From Hyphomicrobiales bacterium (GTDB lineage Bacteria; Pseudomonadota; Alphaproteobacteria; Rhizobiales; Beijerinckiaceae): DNA of 64,000 nt. The translations under genes and the position numbers were made by a program. The notes beneath the pieces were generated by a model. That model did no database searches. It saw nothing but the letters and a program-made list of their open reading frames with translations, and was not told the DNA's origin. This document shows, piece after piece, positions 1 through 8,765 of the stretch. Position 1 is the stretch's first letter; every line of letters starts with the position of its first letter. The stretch lies in contig JAIXTM010000007.1 of NCBI GenBank assembly GCA_027483945.1, forward strand, positions 124,001 through 188,000, written 5' to 3'.

Positions 1-318
1 GACACCCAAGGCACGTGGCAACCGCCGCGTTCGGCCGGGGCGCGGTCCTTCCGCAGGCGGCTGTGCCGGCTGGCTCGAAGGCGCCGGAGGACCGGGTTCG
101 GCGGGACGCTCGTGGAGGATGCCATCTGCATCCATCCAGCGATGTCCCTGGGCGAGGACCGCCGCGCTGTCCTCGGGGAGACGCCGGTAGGCTGTCTTGA
201 GGAAAGCCACGATCACGCGATGCTTCAGCTCGTCGCGGATCAGGTTGGCGACCCGGAGCATCTCCGGCAGTTCGCCGTATTCCAGCACCGCGATCATCAC
301 GGGACGGTCGGTGGACAT
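1..318 (-). CDS. Polysaccharide-cluster protein, N-terminal fragment (cut by window edge)
   Basis: The first 106 codons of a gene that runs off the left edge. The start ATG at 318 shares a base with the TGA of the upstream methyltransferase (TGATG), so translation is probably coupled. The N-terminus alternates short hydrophobic strands with helix (VMIAVLEYGEL, then RVIVAFLK), like the first beta-alpha units of a GT-B glycosyltransferase or 2-epimerase-type fold. A proline-rich stretch follows at residues 70-95. It is the last visible gene of the Wzm/Wzt operon, so a role in glycan assembly is inferred from position only. The function is not recognised. Confidence 0.6.
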   Translation of the reverse strand, partial: MSTDRPVMIAVLEYGELPEMLRVANLIRDELKHRVIVAFLKTAYRRLPEDSAAVLAQGHRWMDADGILHERPAEPGPPAPSSQPAQPPAEGPRPGRTRRLPRALGV

Positions 319-1034
319 CAGCGTTCCAGGTCCGGGACGGCCCGATCGTTCCGGCGCAGGACAAGGATCTGCCGCTCCCACCAGATCGGAGCCGCGATTC
401 GTTCGACGGCGTTGAGGGCGGCATCCGGCAGAAGCCGGCCCAATCGGCCGTTGATCAGGCGGAACAGCCTGGGCGCCCGCTTGAGCCGGGTCAGCACGGC
501 ATCGCAAAGGTGCCGCTCCACCAGTGACGCATCCACGTGTGCCAAGACGCCGTCGAGATCTTCGCCGTCGAGGACGGTGGTATGGCCGTCCAGCTTCACC
601 TCGACGGGCCGGCGTCCGTAATCGAGAATGATGAGGCCGCCGGGCTTCGTCACCCGAACCATGGCCGGGACGATGGTCGGCAGATGTCCGATGCCCGACA
701 GGCTGCGCAGGCAAATGACGCAATCATAGGTCCCGTCCGGCTCGTCGATGCCGTTCGTCAGATCCCGGACGCTGGCCGCAACCTCCGGGTTCGCGCTTGT
801 GACGTAAGAGACGAACTCGGCGGAGGCATCCATTCCTCCGTAGGACGTCACCTGTGGGAGCAGGCCGATGAACCGGCCTGTCCCGATGGTGCAATCGTAG
901 ACGGCACCCTTGGCGTAGCGCGCCAGAAGCTTGACCTCTTCACCGTGCCGCAGACGGTCGATGCGGTTGTCCAGCTTGCGCTGGTAGCGCGCGACGGCAC
1001 TGCCGCCCTGATGCTTGCCGGCGTACGCGGTCAT
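318..1034 (-). CDS. Class I SAM-dependent methyltransferase
   Basis: 238 residues. A glycine-rich SAM-binding loop is visible (DCTIGTGRF, residues 47-55). It is followed by an acidic strand end (GGMDAS), then YDCVICLRSL and a KPGGLIILDYGRRP post-motif strand, the usual order in Rossmann methyltransferases. It has no signal peptide or membrane segment, so it should be cytosolic. It sits 12 bp after the PhyH-like gene and overlaps the next gene by 1 bp. As one of four methyltransferases in this operon it probably methylates a sugar or a chain end of the exported polysaccharide. The acceptor cannot be told from sequence. Confidence 0.85.
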   Translation of the reverse strand: MTAYAGKHQGGSAVARYQRKLDNRIDRLRHGEEVKLLARYAKGAVYDCTIGTGRFIGLLPQVTSYGGMDASAEFVSYVTSANPEVAASVRDLTNGIDEPDGTYDCVICLRSLSGIGHLPTIVPAMVRVTKPGGLIILDYGRRPVEVKLDGHTTVLDGEDLDGVLAHVDASLVERHLCDAVLTRLKRAPRLFRLINGRLGRLLPDAALNAVERIAAPIWWERQILVLRRNDRAVPDLER

Positions 1035-1046
1035 CCGTCGTAACGA

Positions 1047-1955
1047 TCAGCTGGCGATCTGGTAATGCTTCTGGTGGGTGCCGACCTCCAGGCCCTGAGC
1101 CAGCATCTCCCGCATGCGTCCCGGCATGTCGATGACTTTCAGCCCTGCCTTCGCGCACGCCGCCAAGGTCTCGGGCGAGTAGTACGAGTCGCGCCACATA
1201 TCGAGCCGTTCGGACCGGCCGATGAGATAGTCGCAATGGCGCTTCAAATGATGATCGTCGAGCGCATAGGAAATCCAGAACCCGACCCGCTCCTCGGTGC
1301 CGAAGGGCGCCATCATGAATTCGGGCAGCTTCTTTTGCCAGTGTGGCCCGATCGGGAGCCAGGGCATGCCACGGATGCAGCGGCCGAGGCCTGCATGCTG
1401 GATCCGCATGCTCCAGACACCGACATCTCCGAGGCCGGTATTCAGATAACGGTCGGCCAGGTAGGCCCGCCATCCCTGAAGCAGTCGGTCATGCGTCGTG
1501 CGTCGCACGATCAGGCCACCTGATTTCTTGCGGTGATCCTGAAGGTAGAAGCCGAACCGGATCAGGCTGTAGCGGCTCTGCCAATCGGGCAGGCTCGTAT
1601 CGGAGCGATCGGTATTGTCGCGGTGCCAGCCGCCGACATGGATGCCCGGCTGGTAGTCGTGGCCCACGACGGCATACGAGCTGTCGCCGAAATAAGCGAC
1701 GTCCTTGTGGCCCAGGAGATGACGGGCGACCGCCAGCACGCGCTCGTCGTAGACGAATTCCGCCACGAGCGGATCGGCAAGAGAATCCGTGCTCTTGGTG
1801 CCGTTCTTCTCCCGCAGATGCAGGGATTCCAGTACCCTCTCGCGCATCATGCGGAAATGTGCGGGCGTGAACATGTCCCGCAGGATCAGGAAGCCGTCCT
1901 TCCAGAACTTGTCCTCGTCCACGTTCGTGCCTGCGACCAGTGTCATGGCAGTCAT
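1047..1955 (-). CDS. Phytanoyl-CoA dioxygenase (PhyH)-like Fe(II)/2-oxoglutarate oxygenase
   Basis: 302 residues. The chosen ATG at 1955 lies 7 bp after the upstream stop and has an AAGGTAAGG ribosome site; a longer in-frame start at 2045 would run well into the upstream gene. The protein carries the facial-triad signature of the PhyH family: WHRDN gives His111 and Asp113, and a distal His187 lies in WSMRIQHAG. Members hydroxylate or otherwise oxidise small substrates with 2-oxoglutarate and O2. Inside a polysaccharide operon it may oxidise a sugar, a lipid carrier or a capping group. The substrate is unknown; the family call is firm but the role is inferred. Confidence 0.8.
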   Translation of the reverse strand: MTAMTLVAGTNVDEDKFWKDGFLILRDMFTPAHFRMMRERVLESLHLREKNGTKSTDSLADPLVAEFVYDERVLAVARHLLGHKDVAYFGDSSYAVVGHDYQPGIHVGGWHRDNTDRSDTSLPDWQSRYSLIRFGFYLQDHRKKSGGLIVRRTTHDRLLQGWRAYLADRYLNTGLGDVGVWSMRIQHAGLGRCIRGMPWLPIGPHWQKKLPEFMMAPFGTEERVGFWISYALDDHHLKRHCDYLIGRSERLDMWRDSYYSPETLAACAKAGLKVIDMPGRMREMLAQGLEVGTHQKHYQIAS

Positions 1956-1962
1956 CCTTACC

Positions 1963-3237
1963 TTAGGTGGAAGCGCGTGGTGTGAAGCGGTAGACACGCG
2001 CGGCCCCCCGGTGGCCGGCCGTTCCCGCATATAATGAGACGCCATCGGTGCAAAGCGAATAGATCCACGTGCCCGGACCCTTGTTGTGGGCCGCGTCGAC
2101 TATCGCATTTGCCGACAGGTCATGCCAATGCTGGCCGGCTTCGAGCGACCAGACGGCGATGTTTCGGTGTTCGGACGAGCCCGTCGCGACGATCAGGCGG
2201 TCGCGGTAGACCAGCGCGTCGTTCATGATGAGCGATCGGGCCATCAGGTCGGGCGTCCGGCCCGCTGCGACCGGATACCATTCATGCCCGTCAAAAGCCC
2301 AGACATTGGACGCGGCGGCGGGCGTCCCGTGCGGTCTGGACAGCGTGGCGATCAGGTGCTGGCCGAAGGGTCGAAGGCTGAGCACGAAAGGGATTCCAGG
2401 CTGCGTCCAGCTGCCCCGGACCCCATGGCCACCGACCTTTTCCCACCGCACACCGTCATAGCGGAAGATGCTTGAGCCCGGTCCGTGCAACGAACCCGTT
2501 CCGGTTCCGGCGTAGAGCTGCCCTTGGAACACCGCAAGACTGTAGACCGTCTTCACGCCTCGGCCCCAGTCCTCGGGCGGGGGCAGTTGCCGCAGCGTGT
2601 CGCGCTCGAATAGCGCGACGCCGGGGTCGCCCCAGAAGCTGACGGCAAGCGCACCATTGAATCCGGTCATCGCATAGATTCCGGCCTGCCCCCTGACGGG
2701 CAGGGGGCCGGCGGCGTCCTGCCACTCGTCGTCCGCATAGCGCCAGAGACGTCCGGCCGCCCCGGCCCAGAGCGCGTCGTCGTGGACGGCAAGTTGGTCG
2801 ACAAAACCGTCTGGTCCCCACGCCCCGGCAGCACCGCCGCCGGTCAAGGTCCACCGCCCCTCCGCGAAGCGCCAAACCTCGCCGCGTGGTCCGTCGGGCT
2901 GCGGCCCGGTCACGCTGGCGAAGATCGCGCCCTTGTGCGCCTGGAGGCTTCGCACCTTGTAGAAAAGCTCGCCGTCCCAGGCGCCTGCCCCGCCGCCGCC
3001 GATGAGGGACCATTCGCCTTGCCCGGCGGACAGGGGCCCGACCGGTTCGAGCAATGCCGGGCGGCCTCTCGCCATTTGTTCCAGCACGATGGCCGAAGCG
3101 GCGAGCCGCACGGAATGCTCCTCGCCGGCGATGACAGCCCGCCAGAGCCGCCTCAGGCGCGGCAGCCCATAGAGAGCCGCCGATGTGATACCGGCCACGA
3201 GAAGAGCGACAAGACCGAGACCTATGACGACCGTCAT
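1963..3237 (-). CDS. Membrane-anchored beta-propeller-like protein
   Basis: 424 residues. An N-terminal hydrophobic helix (about residues 3-25, TVVIGLGLVALLVAG) is followed by basic residues (RLRRLWR), so it is probably a signal anchor. The rest holds repeating units with the pattern GGGGAGAWDG, VWRF..GRWTLTGGG, LWRYADDEWQ and IFRYDGVRWEKVGG, spaced about 50 residues apart, as in kelch/tachylectin-type propeller blades. No catalytic motif is seen. The start overlaps the upstream stop by 4 bp (ATGA). Propellers of this kind often bind ligands or partners, so it may hold or sense glycan at the membrane. That role is inference. Confidence 0.75.
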   Translation of the reverse strand: MTVVIGLGLVALLVAGITSAALYGLPRLRRLWRAVIAGEEHSVRLAASAIVLEQMARGRPALLEPVGPLSAGQGEWSLIGGGGAGAWDGELFYKVRSLQAHKGAIFASVTGPQPDGPRGEVWRFAEGRWTLTGGGAAGAWGPDGFVDQLAVHDDALWAGAAGRLWRYADDEWQDAAGPLPVRGQAGIYAMTGFNGALAVSFWGDPGVALFERDTLRQLPPPEDWGRGVKTVYSLAVFQGQLYAGTGTGSLHGPGSSIFRYDGVRWEKVGGHGVRGSWTQPGIPFVLSLRPFGQHLIATLSRPHGTPAAASNVWAFDGHEWYPVAAGRTPDLMARSLIMNDALVYRDRLIVATGSSEHRNIAVWSLEAGQHWHDLSANAIVDAAHNKGPGTWIYSLCTDGVSLYAGTAGHRGAARVYRFTPRAST

Positions 3238-4976
3238 GGCGGGCTCCGCTCGAACTGGGCTGCCAGATGACCCGCCAACCCGGCGAGGTCGGGTACGCTC
3301 TCATGCAGCCGGTAAGGCGCCGTCTCCTCTGGCGTCAGGGGCGCGTCGCGGTGGTGGTCGCGCAAGGCCGTCAGCATACCGCGCAGCGCGTCGGCATCAT
3401 CGACGGCGTAGACGGCGGCCCGATGAAGGCCGGTCGGCGGGAGCGTCCGCGCGGGCACCTGATGAAAGCGGCGTGTGCTGCCCCAGAGGAGGACGGGCTT
3501 GCCCATCTGGAGCGCCTGCAGGACGGTCGTCGAGAAATAGCTGACCAGCAGGTCGCTCTCGGCGAGCTGCTCCAGAAAATCCATGTCGGTCGTGCAGACG
3601 GTCACGTTGTCCGCTTGGGCGATTCGCCGGACGACGTCCGCATCGACTTCTTTCTTGGGGCGCACCCGGATGACGAGGTCGAGGTCCTCGATGCCGGCTG
3701 CCGCTCGCGTCAGCGCGTCGATGCCGGCCACGAACTCGTCGGCCGTCTCCGACACGAAGGGGAAGAAATCCGACCAGTTCTGATAATTCCCGGCATGCAG
3801 GATCCGGAAGCGTCCGCCGCGCCGTGCGGCGGCCTGCGGATAGTCCAGGCGGCAGGGCAGGGACCTTGGCGCGGCCTGGTTGCCGGCGGGCCGTGTGACT
3901 TCGGCGAGGCGATCGTCACCCGGTGTCCAATGCATGTCGAAATCCACCGACGGCGTTCGCTTGCGTTGGACGAACAGCGTCGCCAGCACGGAATCCGCGA
4001 CCGGGCGGCCTGTCAGCGCATGGCAATTGTGGTTGAAGACGAGGCTTGGGCGGCCGGCACGGCGGCCGGCGTCCAGGAGCGCCGCGCTCGACCAGCCATT
4101 GGCCTCGTAGGTAGCCGTGCCGGCGGCATCCGCCGCGGCGAGAATCACGCTGCCGGCTTCCGCAAGCCCGAGCATGGCGGCCGCATTGGCCTGGAGATAG
4201 GGCCGGTACAGGCGCCAGCCGGTGCGCTGGTCGGCGCGGGAAAACGAGTGGCCGATACGGTCGAGCGCGCTCAGGCAGCGAGCGAGGTTCGGGTCGCGGG
4301 GGCGGCTCGGCGCCACCGGGATGCGCGCTCCGCGGCCCCGCGCCACGTCGAAAAGGTCGAGCCAGTCCTCGGCCCGTCCACTGGTAGGCCGAAGCATCGC
4401 CATCGGTATACCCGCCTCGGCGAGGGCCTCGCCGAAGCCGAGCTTCAGCTTGTGCGTGCTGAACAGCCCAGGCCCCCGCGAACGCAGCCTGCGGGCCGCC
4501 ATACGGGCAGCCAGCCCGTGCAGCGCCGGCCATTTCGGTGCCACGGCCGGAAAACGGTGAGCGAGCCCATGGTCGAGGATGCGCGGCAGCAATGTATCGA
4601 TCAGTTCGCTCCGCCCATGCGCCAAGCGCCATTGTCCATCAGCGCCGCGGACCTCAGCCGGGAACGTCCGGACCGTCCGTGTCAGCCGCGTCGCGATATT
4701 CGCAACATACCAGGCAGCCTGACGGCCGGTGACGCGGAGGCAGTCCGGCAGGTCGTGCGAAGCGGCAGCGTGGTCGAATTCCCGGATGGCAAGCCGCGCC
4801 GCGGCGGCGCAGCGGGCATGGTCGCTGTCGCCGAACGTGGCGGTTGTACGCGTTGGCGAGCAGCCGGCGGCGACGGCGGCCTCGAAAGCAGCGGGGGTCA
4901 GCGCCAGGAGCGGGCGGTCTCGGCTTTCGGCCGGGAGCCTCGTCGCATCGTCACGGTCGAACGCTACGGTGATCAC
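3234..4976 (-). CDS. GT-B-like surface-carbohydrate biosynthesis protein
   Basis: 580 residues if translation begins at the GTG at 4976, which overlaps the upstream stop as GTGA; a longer frame from 5024 would lie inside the upstream gene. The C-terminal third has GT-B or CDP-glycerol-transferase-like features: RILHAGNYQNW, LVIRVRPKKEVD, and the tail motif LLVSYFSTTVLQALQMGKP, which in related families contacts a nucleotide-sugar or nucleotide-polyol donor. There is no membrane segment. It resembles uncharacterised 'surface carbohydrate biosynthesis' proteins rather than a named enzyme. Its place in the Wzm/Wzt operon suggests a cytosolic transferase; donor and acceptor are unknown. Confidence 0.75.
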   Translation of the reverse strand: MITVAFDRDDATRLPAESRDRPLLALTPAAFEAAVAAGCSPTRTTATFGDSDHARCAAAARLAIREFDHAAASHDLPDCLRVTGRQAAWYVANIATRLTRTVRTFPAEVRGADGQWRLAHGRSELIDTLLPRILDHGLAHRFPAVAPKWPALHGLAARMAARRLRSRGPGLFSTHKLKLGFGEALAEAGIPMAMLRPTSGRAEDWLDLFDVARGRGARIPVAPSRPRDPNLARCLSALDRIGHSFSRADQRTGWRLYRPYLQANAAAMLGLAEAGSVILAAADAAGTATYEANGWSSAALLDAGRRAGRPSLVFNHNCHALTGRPVADSVLATLFVQRKRTPSVDFDMHWTPGDDRLAEVTRPAGNQAAPRSLPCRLDYPQAAARRGGRFRILHAGNYQNWSDFFPFVSETADEFVAGIDALTRAAAGIEDLDLVIRVRPKKEVDADVVRRIAQADNVTVCTTDMDFLEQLAESDLLVSYFSTTVLQALQMGKPVLLWGSTRRFHQVPARTLPPTGLHRAAVYAVDDADALRGMLTALRDHHRDAPLTPEETAPYRLHESVPDLAGLAGHLAAQFERSPP

Positions 4977-5887
4977 GCCGCCGCGCCTGCCTTGCGCGCG
5001 ATCACCAGGGCGGTGCCGAGCCACGCCTTATGCGGCATGTCGGTAACGACAAGGACCGGTTCGAGCCCGTAAGCGGGGAGATCGGCGATCCGCCCTTGGA
5101 AATAGTCGTACGTCTTCACATAGGCCCGGCGCAGCCCGCCGGCGTTCACCTCGTGGAACGGCTCGAGCATGATCACGTGTCCCTTGGCGACGCGCGCGAT
5201 CTCGCGCAACGCCGCGTCGCGGATCTCCTCCATCTGCTCCAGCGCCAGCGAGGTCATCACGACGTCGAAAGCGTCGTTCCCGAACGGCAGGGCCGCCCCG
5301 CTGCCCCTGACGAACCCGGCCCGCGCCTCCAGGTCCATAAGCGGAAACGGCGCGAACGCCTTGAGGGCTTCGGGGAATGCGCCGGTTGCGACCTCCTGCG
5401 CGATCCCGAACCCGTGCTCGGTAGGCTCGAGCCCGGTAAACCGGATTGCCGGAAAGGCCGCGGCCAGCAGATGCAGGTTGATGCCGTTGCCACAGCCTAC
5501 CTCAAGAACGCTGGACGGAGCGAGCTTGCGGATCGCGGCCTCGAGGTAGGAGAGGCGGATCGCGGCACCGGCCTCGTTCGAGAACAGGTAGCGCCGGTCG
5601 CCCCAGAGCCAGGCCGAGCCACCGCCCTCCAGAGCGCGGGGGCGATATTTCTCCCAACCCTTCTTGCGCCATTGGCGATCATAGGCGGCGAGGATGGCCG
5701 CTTGTCCGCGGTGCCACTGCGAGCCCCTGAGGCGTCGCAGCTGCTTTCCCATCAATGATTTTGCGAGTGCCACGGCCTGATTGCCGACCGACCGGAGCCA
5801 TGCTGACCGGCGCAACTCATCGGCCGTCGGCCACGATGCGATGACGGGCGCCAGGTCGACGGCGAGATCGGGATTCGCCGGCTTCAT
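4973..5887 (-). CDS. Class I SAM-dependent methyltransferase
   Basis: 304 residues. The SAM loop is clear (VLEVGCGNG, residues 127-135), followed by ITGLEPTEHG-like motif II spacing, LPFGNDAFDVVMT (motif IV region) and IARVAKGHVIMLEPFHEV. The start overlaps the upstream stop by 4 bp and its own stop overlaps the downstream GTG by 4 bp. A basic N-terminal third of about 90 residues precedes the catalytic core. It is probably cytosolic and acts on a glycan or glycolipid precursor before export. The position and type of methylation (O- or C-) cannot be told. Confidence 0.85.
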   Translation of the reverse strand: MKPANPDLAVDLAPVIASWPTADELRRSAWLRSVGNQAVALAKSLMGKQLRRLRGSQWHRGQAAILAAYDRQWRKKGWEKYRPRALEGGGSAWLWGDRRYLFSNEAGAAIRLSYLEAAIRKLAPSSVLEVGCGNGINLHLLAAAFPAIRFTGLEPTEHGFGIAQEVATGAFPEALKAFAPFPLMDLEARAGFVRGSGAALPFGNDAFDVVMTSLALEQMEEIRDAALREIARVAKGHVIMLEPFHEVNAGGLRRAYVKTYDYFQGRIADLPAYGLEPVLVVTDMPHKAWLGTALVIARKAGAAA

Positions 5888-6651
5888 GACGATATCGCGC
5901 CGCGCTTGACCAGCACGAACTGGTCGAAAATGTCCTGCCCGAAGTCGGCAAGATTGCGTTGGCTGGAAATCGCCGCGTCGATCTTGCCTGCGATGATCTC
6001 GGCGAAGAAGCGTGATGTCGGCCAGTGCATCGCCTCGAACGCACCGGCATAATGCCCCTCCTCGTAGCCCTTGTAGATGTCGAGCAGTGCGATGCCGCCT
6101 GGTCGCAGCACGCGGCCCATTTCACCGCAGATCTTGTCGAGATCGAAGGTGTGGTCCAGGCAGTTGCAGTAGATCGCGTCCACACTCTGGTCGGCAAAGA
6201 CCAGATCATGGAAGTCGCCGACCATCACGAATGCGTTGCCCGGCCCTGGATTCAGGTCAATCCCCACAGCGAAGTGACCCAACTCGATCAACGCCCGGAC
6301 CTCGGTGCCCAAGCGTGCTCCGAGGCAGACGACATTGTGCCGGCTGGCCAACTCCTCGCACTGCCGGAAACGGTCTACGAAGGATGTGAACCGTTCCTGC
6401 TCGTGCTGGACGAGATTGTCCTGTGCGATTTCCAGCTTGCTGGACTGATGAGCGACATACTCGTCATAGGATGTGTAAGGCCTGCGTGAAACCGGACCGT
6501 CGTGCTGCCAGGTCGTCTCGAACGCCAGGCGTTTCCGTTCGGCCTTTTCGCGGCGCCTCAGCTCGAGCGATTCCTGCTCGCTTGGCACCCGGCCCATGAC
6601 GCGCTTCACGCGTCGCACGGCGCCCCGGGCAATTTTCATCAGTACGGTCAC
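5884..6651 (-). CDS. Class I methyltransferase-domain protein
   Basis: 255 residues from the GTG at 6651, chosen because GAGAGG lies 8 bp upstream and the start overlaps the wzt stop as GTGA; an in-frame ATG at 6639 is the alternative. A very basic, helix-prone N-terminus (residues 1-45) precedes a Rossmann core with VVCLGARLGTEV, VGIDLNPG, VDAIYCNCLDH and LRPGGIALLDIY. The glycine loop is atypical (GARLGTE rather than GxGxG), so activity should not be taken for granted. It directly follows wzt, the place where chain-terminating methyltransferases or kinases often lie in ABC-exported O-antigen clusters. A chain-end role is inference. Confidence 0.75.
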   Translation of the reverse strand: MTVLMKIARGAVRRVKRVMGRVPSEQESLELRRREKAERKRLAFETTWQHDGPVSRRPYTSYDEYVAHQSSKLEIAQDNLVQHEQERFTSFVDRFRQCEELASRHNVVCLGARLGTEVRALIELGHFAVGIDLNPGPGNAFVMVGDFHDLVFADQSVDAIYCNCLDHTFDLDKICGEMGRVLRPGGIALLDIYKGYEEGHYAGAFEAMHWPTSRFFAEIIAGKIDAAISSQRNLADFGQDIFDQFVLVKRGAISS

Positions 6652-7901
6652 GCTGCAACCTCTCGTCGGGATGAGGCGATCCAAGCCTGATCCATATGGA
6701 AAACGCCGACCTGCTCCTGCCGGCTCGACACGAAGTACGGCCCTGGCATCACCTGGAAGGTCGCGGCTCGAAAAATCTTGTCGTGCAGAATGCTGCCCGT
6801 CCGTACGGCGATATCGACCACATATTGTCCGGGTACGAGCGGAAGCCGGTCATTCGTGCAGGTAACCGACAGGGTGGGCCCTGCCGCCAGGATTTCCACG
6901 CCGGCTTCGTCGTTGCCGAGCATGGTCACGATCCTGTCCATGTCGTCCCGGATCGCGATGCGGACGCCGACGCTGCCGATCGGCTTGAAGGTTTCGGTGC
7001 CCCGCAGTTCGAGCCCGAAGGCGATGGTGCCGCCGGTCCGCGGCGGCAACCCGCTCCCATCATCGATCTGCAACGCGCAGCAGCGCAGGGCGCCGTCACC
7101 AGTGCGGTCCTCACGGCTGGCAATGTGCGTGTCGGCGCCGACGCGCAGTGTCTGGGCTAGATAATGACCCACGACGTCGCCTGCCGGACCATCCTTCATG
7201 AGCTTGCCCCCGTGCAGCCACACTGCCCGGGAGCACAGCGACTGGATCGCCTCCATCTGGTGGCTGACGAACAGCACCGTCCGGCCCTCTGCCGCGACGT
7301 CGTTCATGCGGCCTAGGCATTTGCGCTGGAATTCGGCGTCGCCCACCGCCAGCACCTCGTCGACGACAAGGATCTCAGGTTCCAGATGCGCCGCGACCGC
7401 GAAGCCGAGGCGCACCCGCATGCCGCTGGAATAGCGCTTCACCGGCGTGTCGAGGAACGTCTCGACGCCTGAGAAATCGACGATCTCGTCGAAGCGCCGC
7501 TCGATATCGGCGCGGCTCATCCCCAGGATCGCGCCGTTGAGAAAGATGTTCTCCCGGCCGGTGAGTTCGGGATGAAAGCCGGTGCCCACCTCGAGCAGCG
7601 CCGCGATGCGCCCCTTATGGGTGATCCTGCCCCTGTCCGGCCGTGTGATGCGGGTGAGAAGCTTCAGCAGGGTCGACTTGCCGGCGCCGTTGCGGCCGAT
7701 GATGCCGACGACCTCGCCTTCGCGCACATCGAAGCTGACATCGTCCAGCGCCCAGATGTCCTTTGGCGCCGCGGCTTCGCCGCGCCTCTGGGTGAACGGC
7801 CGCATGATCGCGTCGCGCAGCGTCTTGTAGGGCTCGACGGCGCCAAGCCGGTAGCGCTTGCCGACATGCTCGATGCGGATGGAATAGGGCGCCGACATCA
7901 C
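6648..7901 (-). CDS. wzt: Polysaccharide ABC exporter, ATP-binding protein with C-terminal glycan-recognition domain (Wzt)
   Basis: 417 residues. Walker A is GRNGAGKS (69-76), the signature is the reduced YSSGM (157-161) typical of the Wzt/TagH branch, and Walker B ends in VVDE (179-182). Residues from about 250 on form an extra beta-rich domain like Wzt-C, which in O9a-type systems binds the capped end of the finished chain. It pairs with Wzm, encoded 4 bp upstream, to flip an undecaprenyl-linked polysaccharide to the periplasm. The extended C-terminus fits a glycan whose length is set by a terminal cap such as a methyl group, in line with the methyltransferases nearby. Confidence 0.93.
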   Translation of the reverse strand: MMSAPYSIRIEHVGKRYRLGAVEPYKTLRDAIMRPFTQRRGEAAAPKDIWALDDVSFDVREGEVVGIIGRNGAGKSTLLKLLTRITRPDRGRITHKGRIAALLEVGTGFHPELTGRENIFLNGAILGMSRADIERRFDEIVDFSGVETFLDTPVKRYSSGMRVRLGFAVAAHLEPEILVVDEVLAVGDAEFQRKCLGRMNDVAAEGRTVLFVSHQMEAIQSLCSRAVWLHGGKLMKDGPAGDVVGHYLAQTLRVGADTHIASREDRTGDGALRCCALQIDDGSGLPPRTGGTIAFGLELRGTETFKPIGSVGVRIAIRDDMDRIVTMLGNDEAGVEILAAGPTLSVTCTNDRLPLVPGQYVVDIAVRTGSILHDKIFRAATFQVMPGPYFVSSRQEQVGVFHMDQAWIASSRREVAA

Positions 7902-8761
7902 AGCCTGTCCACGTAGGATTTCTCGAACCGGGCGAAATAGATGAGCCCGGTGACGAGGAGCGCGAGCGTCGCGGTTGTGGAGATGGCAAGGCTCGCCGGA
8001 TCCGGCACCGTCCCGCCCAGCAGCGACCAGCGGAAGCCCTCAATGGCGCTGACCATGGGGTTCAGCGTGTAGACCCAGCGCCAGCCCTCCGGCACCATGC
8101 TGGTCGGATAGAGAACCGGCGTCAGAAAGAGGAGGATCTGCACGAGGAACGGCAAAGCGTGCTGAACGTCCCGGTACTGCGCATTGATCGCCCCGAGCCA
8201 CAGCGAGACGGCCAGCGCGGCCAGAAGCGTCAGCAGGATGAAGAAGGGCGCCAGCAGCACGGTGATGCCGGGCACGATGCCGTACCACGCCATGATGAGG
8301 GCGAGCACGCCGAGCGCTATCGCGAAGTCCACCGCGCCGGCGAGGACCGACGACAGCGGCGCGATCAGCCGCGGAAAATACACCTTCGACATGATCGGGC
8401 CGAGCGCGACCATGGACAGGCTGCCCTGTCCCAGGGCTTTGGAGAAGAGCTGCCACGGCAGCAGCGCGGCGAGCACGAAGACCGGATAGGGCAGACCGTT
8501 CGATGGCAGGCCGGCCAGGCGCCCGAAGATGACGGAAAAGACCACCATCGCCATGACCGGCTGGACGACCGCCCAGAGGATGCCGATGGCCGTCTGCTTG
8601 TAGCGGACCTTGATGTCGCGCGTGGTGAAGACCCAGAGGAGCTCGCGAAACGACCACAGCTCCGCCAGGTCCGGGAGGGACCAGGACGTCACCGGCGTGA
8701 TGACCTGTTCGCGCGTCGCGGTGCTGGGGCGGGCAGGCCGTCGGGACGAGGACTGCGTCAT
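7898..8761 (-). CDS. wzm: Polysaccharide ABC exporter, permease (Wzm)
   Basis: 287 residues with about six hydrophobic segments and the ABC-2 family pattern: LWSFRELLWVFTTRDIKVRYKQT at the cytosolic entry, then WAVVQPVMAMVVFSVIFG, LPWQLFSKAL and a final LLVTGLIYFARFE. It sits in the inner membrane as a homodimer with Wzt. The start lies 4 bp after the stop of the sugar O-methyltransferase gene, and its stop overlaps wzt as ATGA. Length and motifs match the family. Its presence means this cluster uses the ABC route rather than Wzx/Wzy. Confidence 0.93.
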   Translation of the reverse strand: MTQSSSRRPARPSTATREQVITPVTSWSLPDLAELWSFRELLWVFTTRDIKVRYKQTAIGILWAVVQPVMAMVVFSVIFGRLAGLPSNGLPYPVFVLAALLPWQLFSKALGQGSLSMVALGPIMSKVYFPRLIAPLSSVLAGAVDFAIALGVLALIMAWYGIVPGITVLLAPFFILLTLLAALAVSLWLGAINAQYRDVQHALPFLVQILLFLTPVLYPTSMVPEGWRWVYTLNPMVSAIEGFRWSLLGGTVPDPASLAISTTATLALLVTGLIYFARFEKSYVDRL

Positions 8762-8765
8762 CCGA

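Noticed and set aside
3267-5072. A 601-codon plus-strand open frame opposite the GT-B-like gene
   Set aside because: It is antisense to a gene with clear motifs, has low-complexity Arg/Gly/Ala-rich translation and no family features. Long antisense frames are expected at this G+C.
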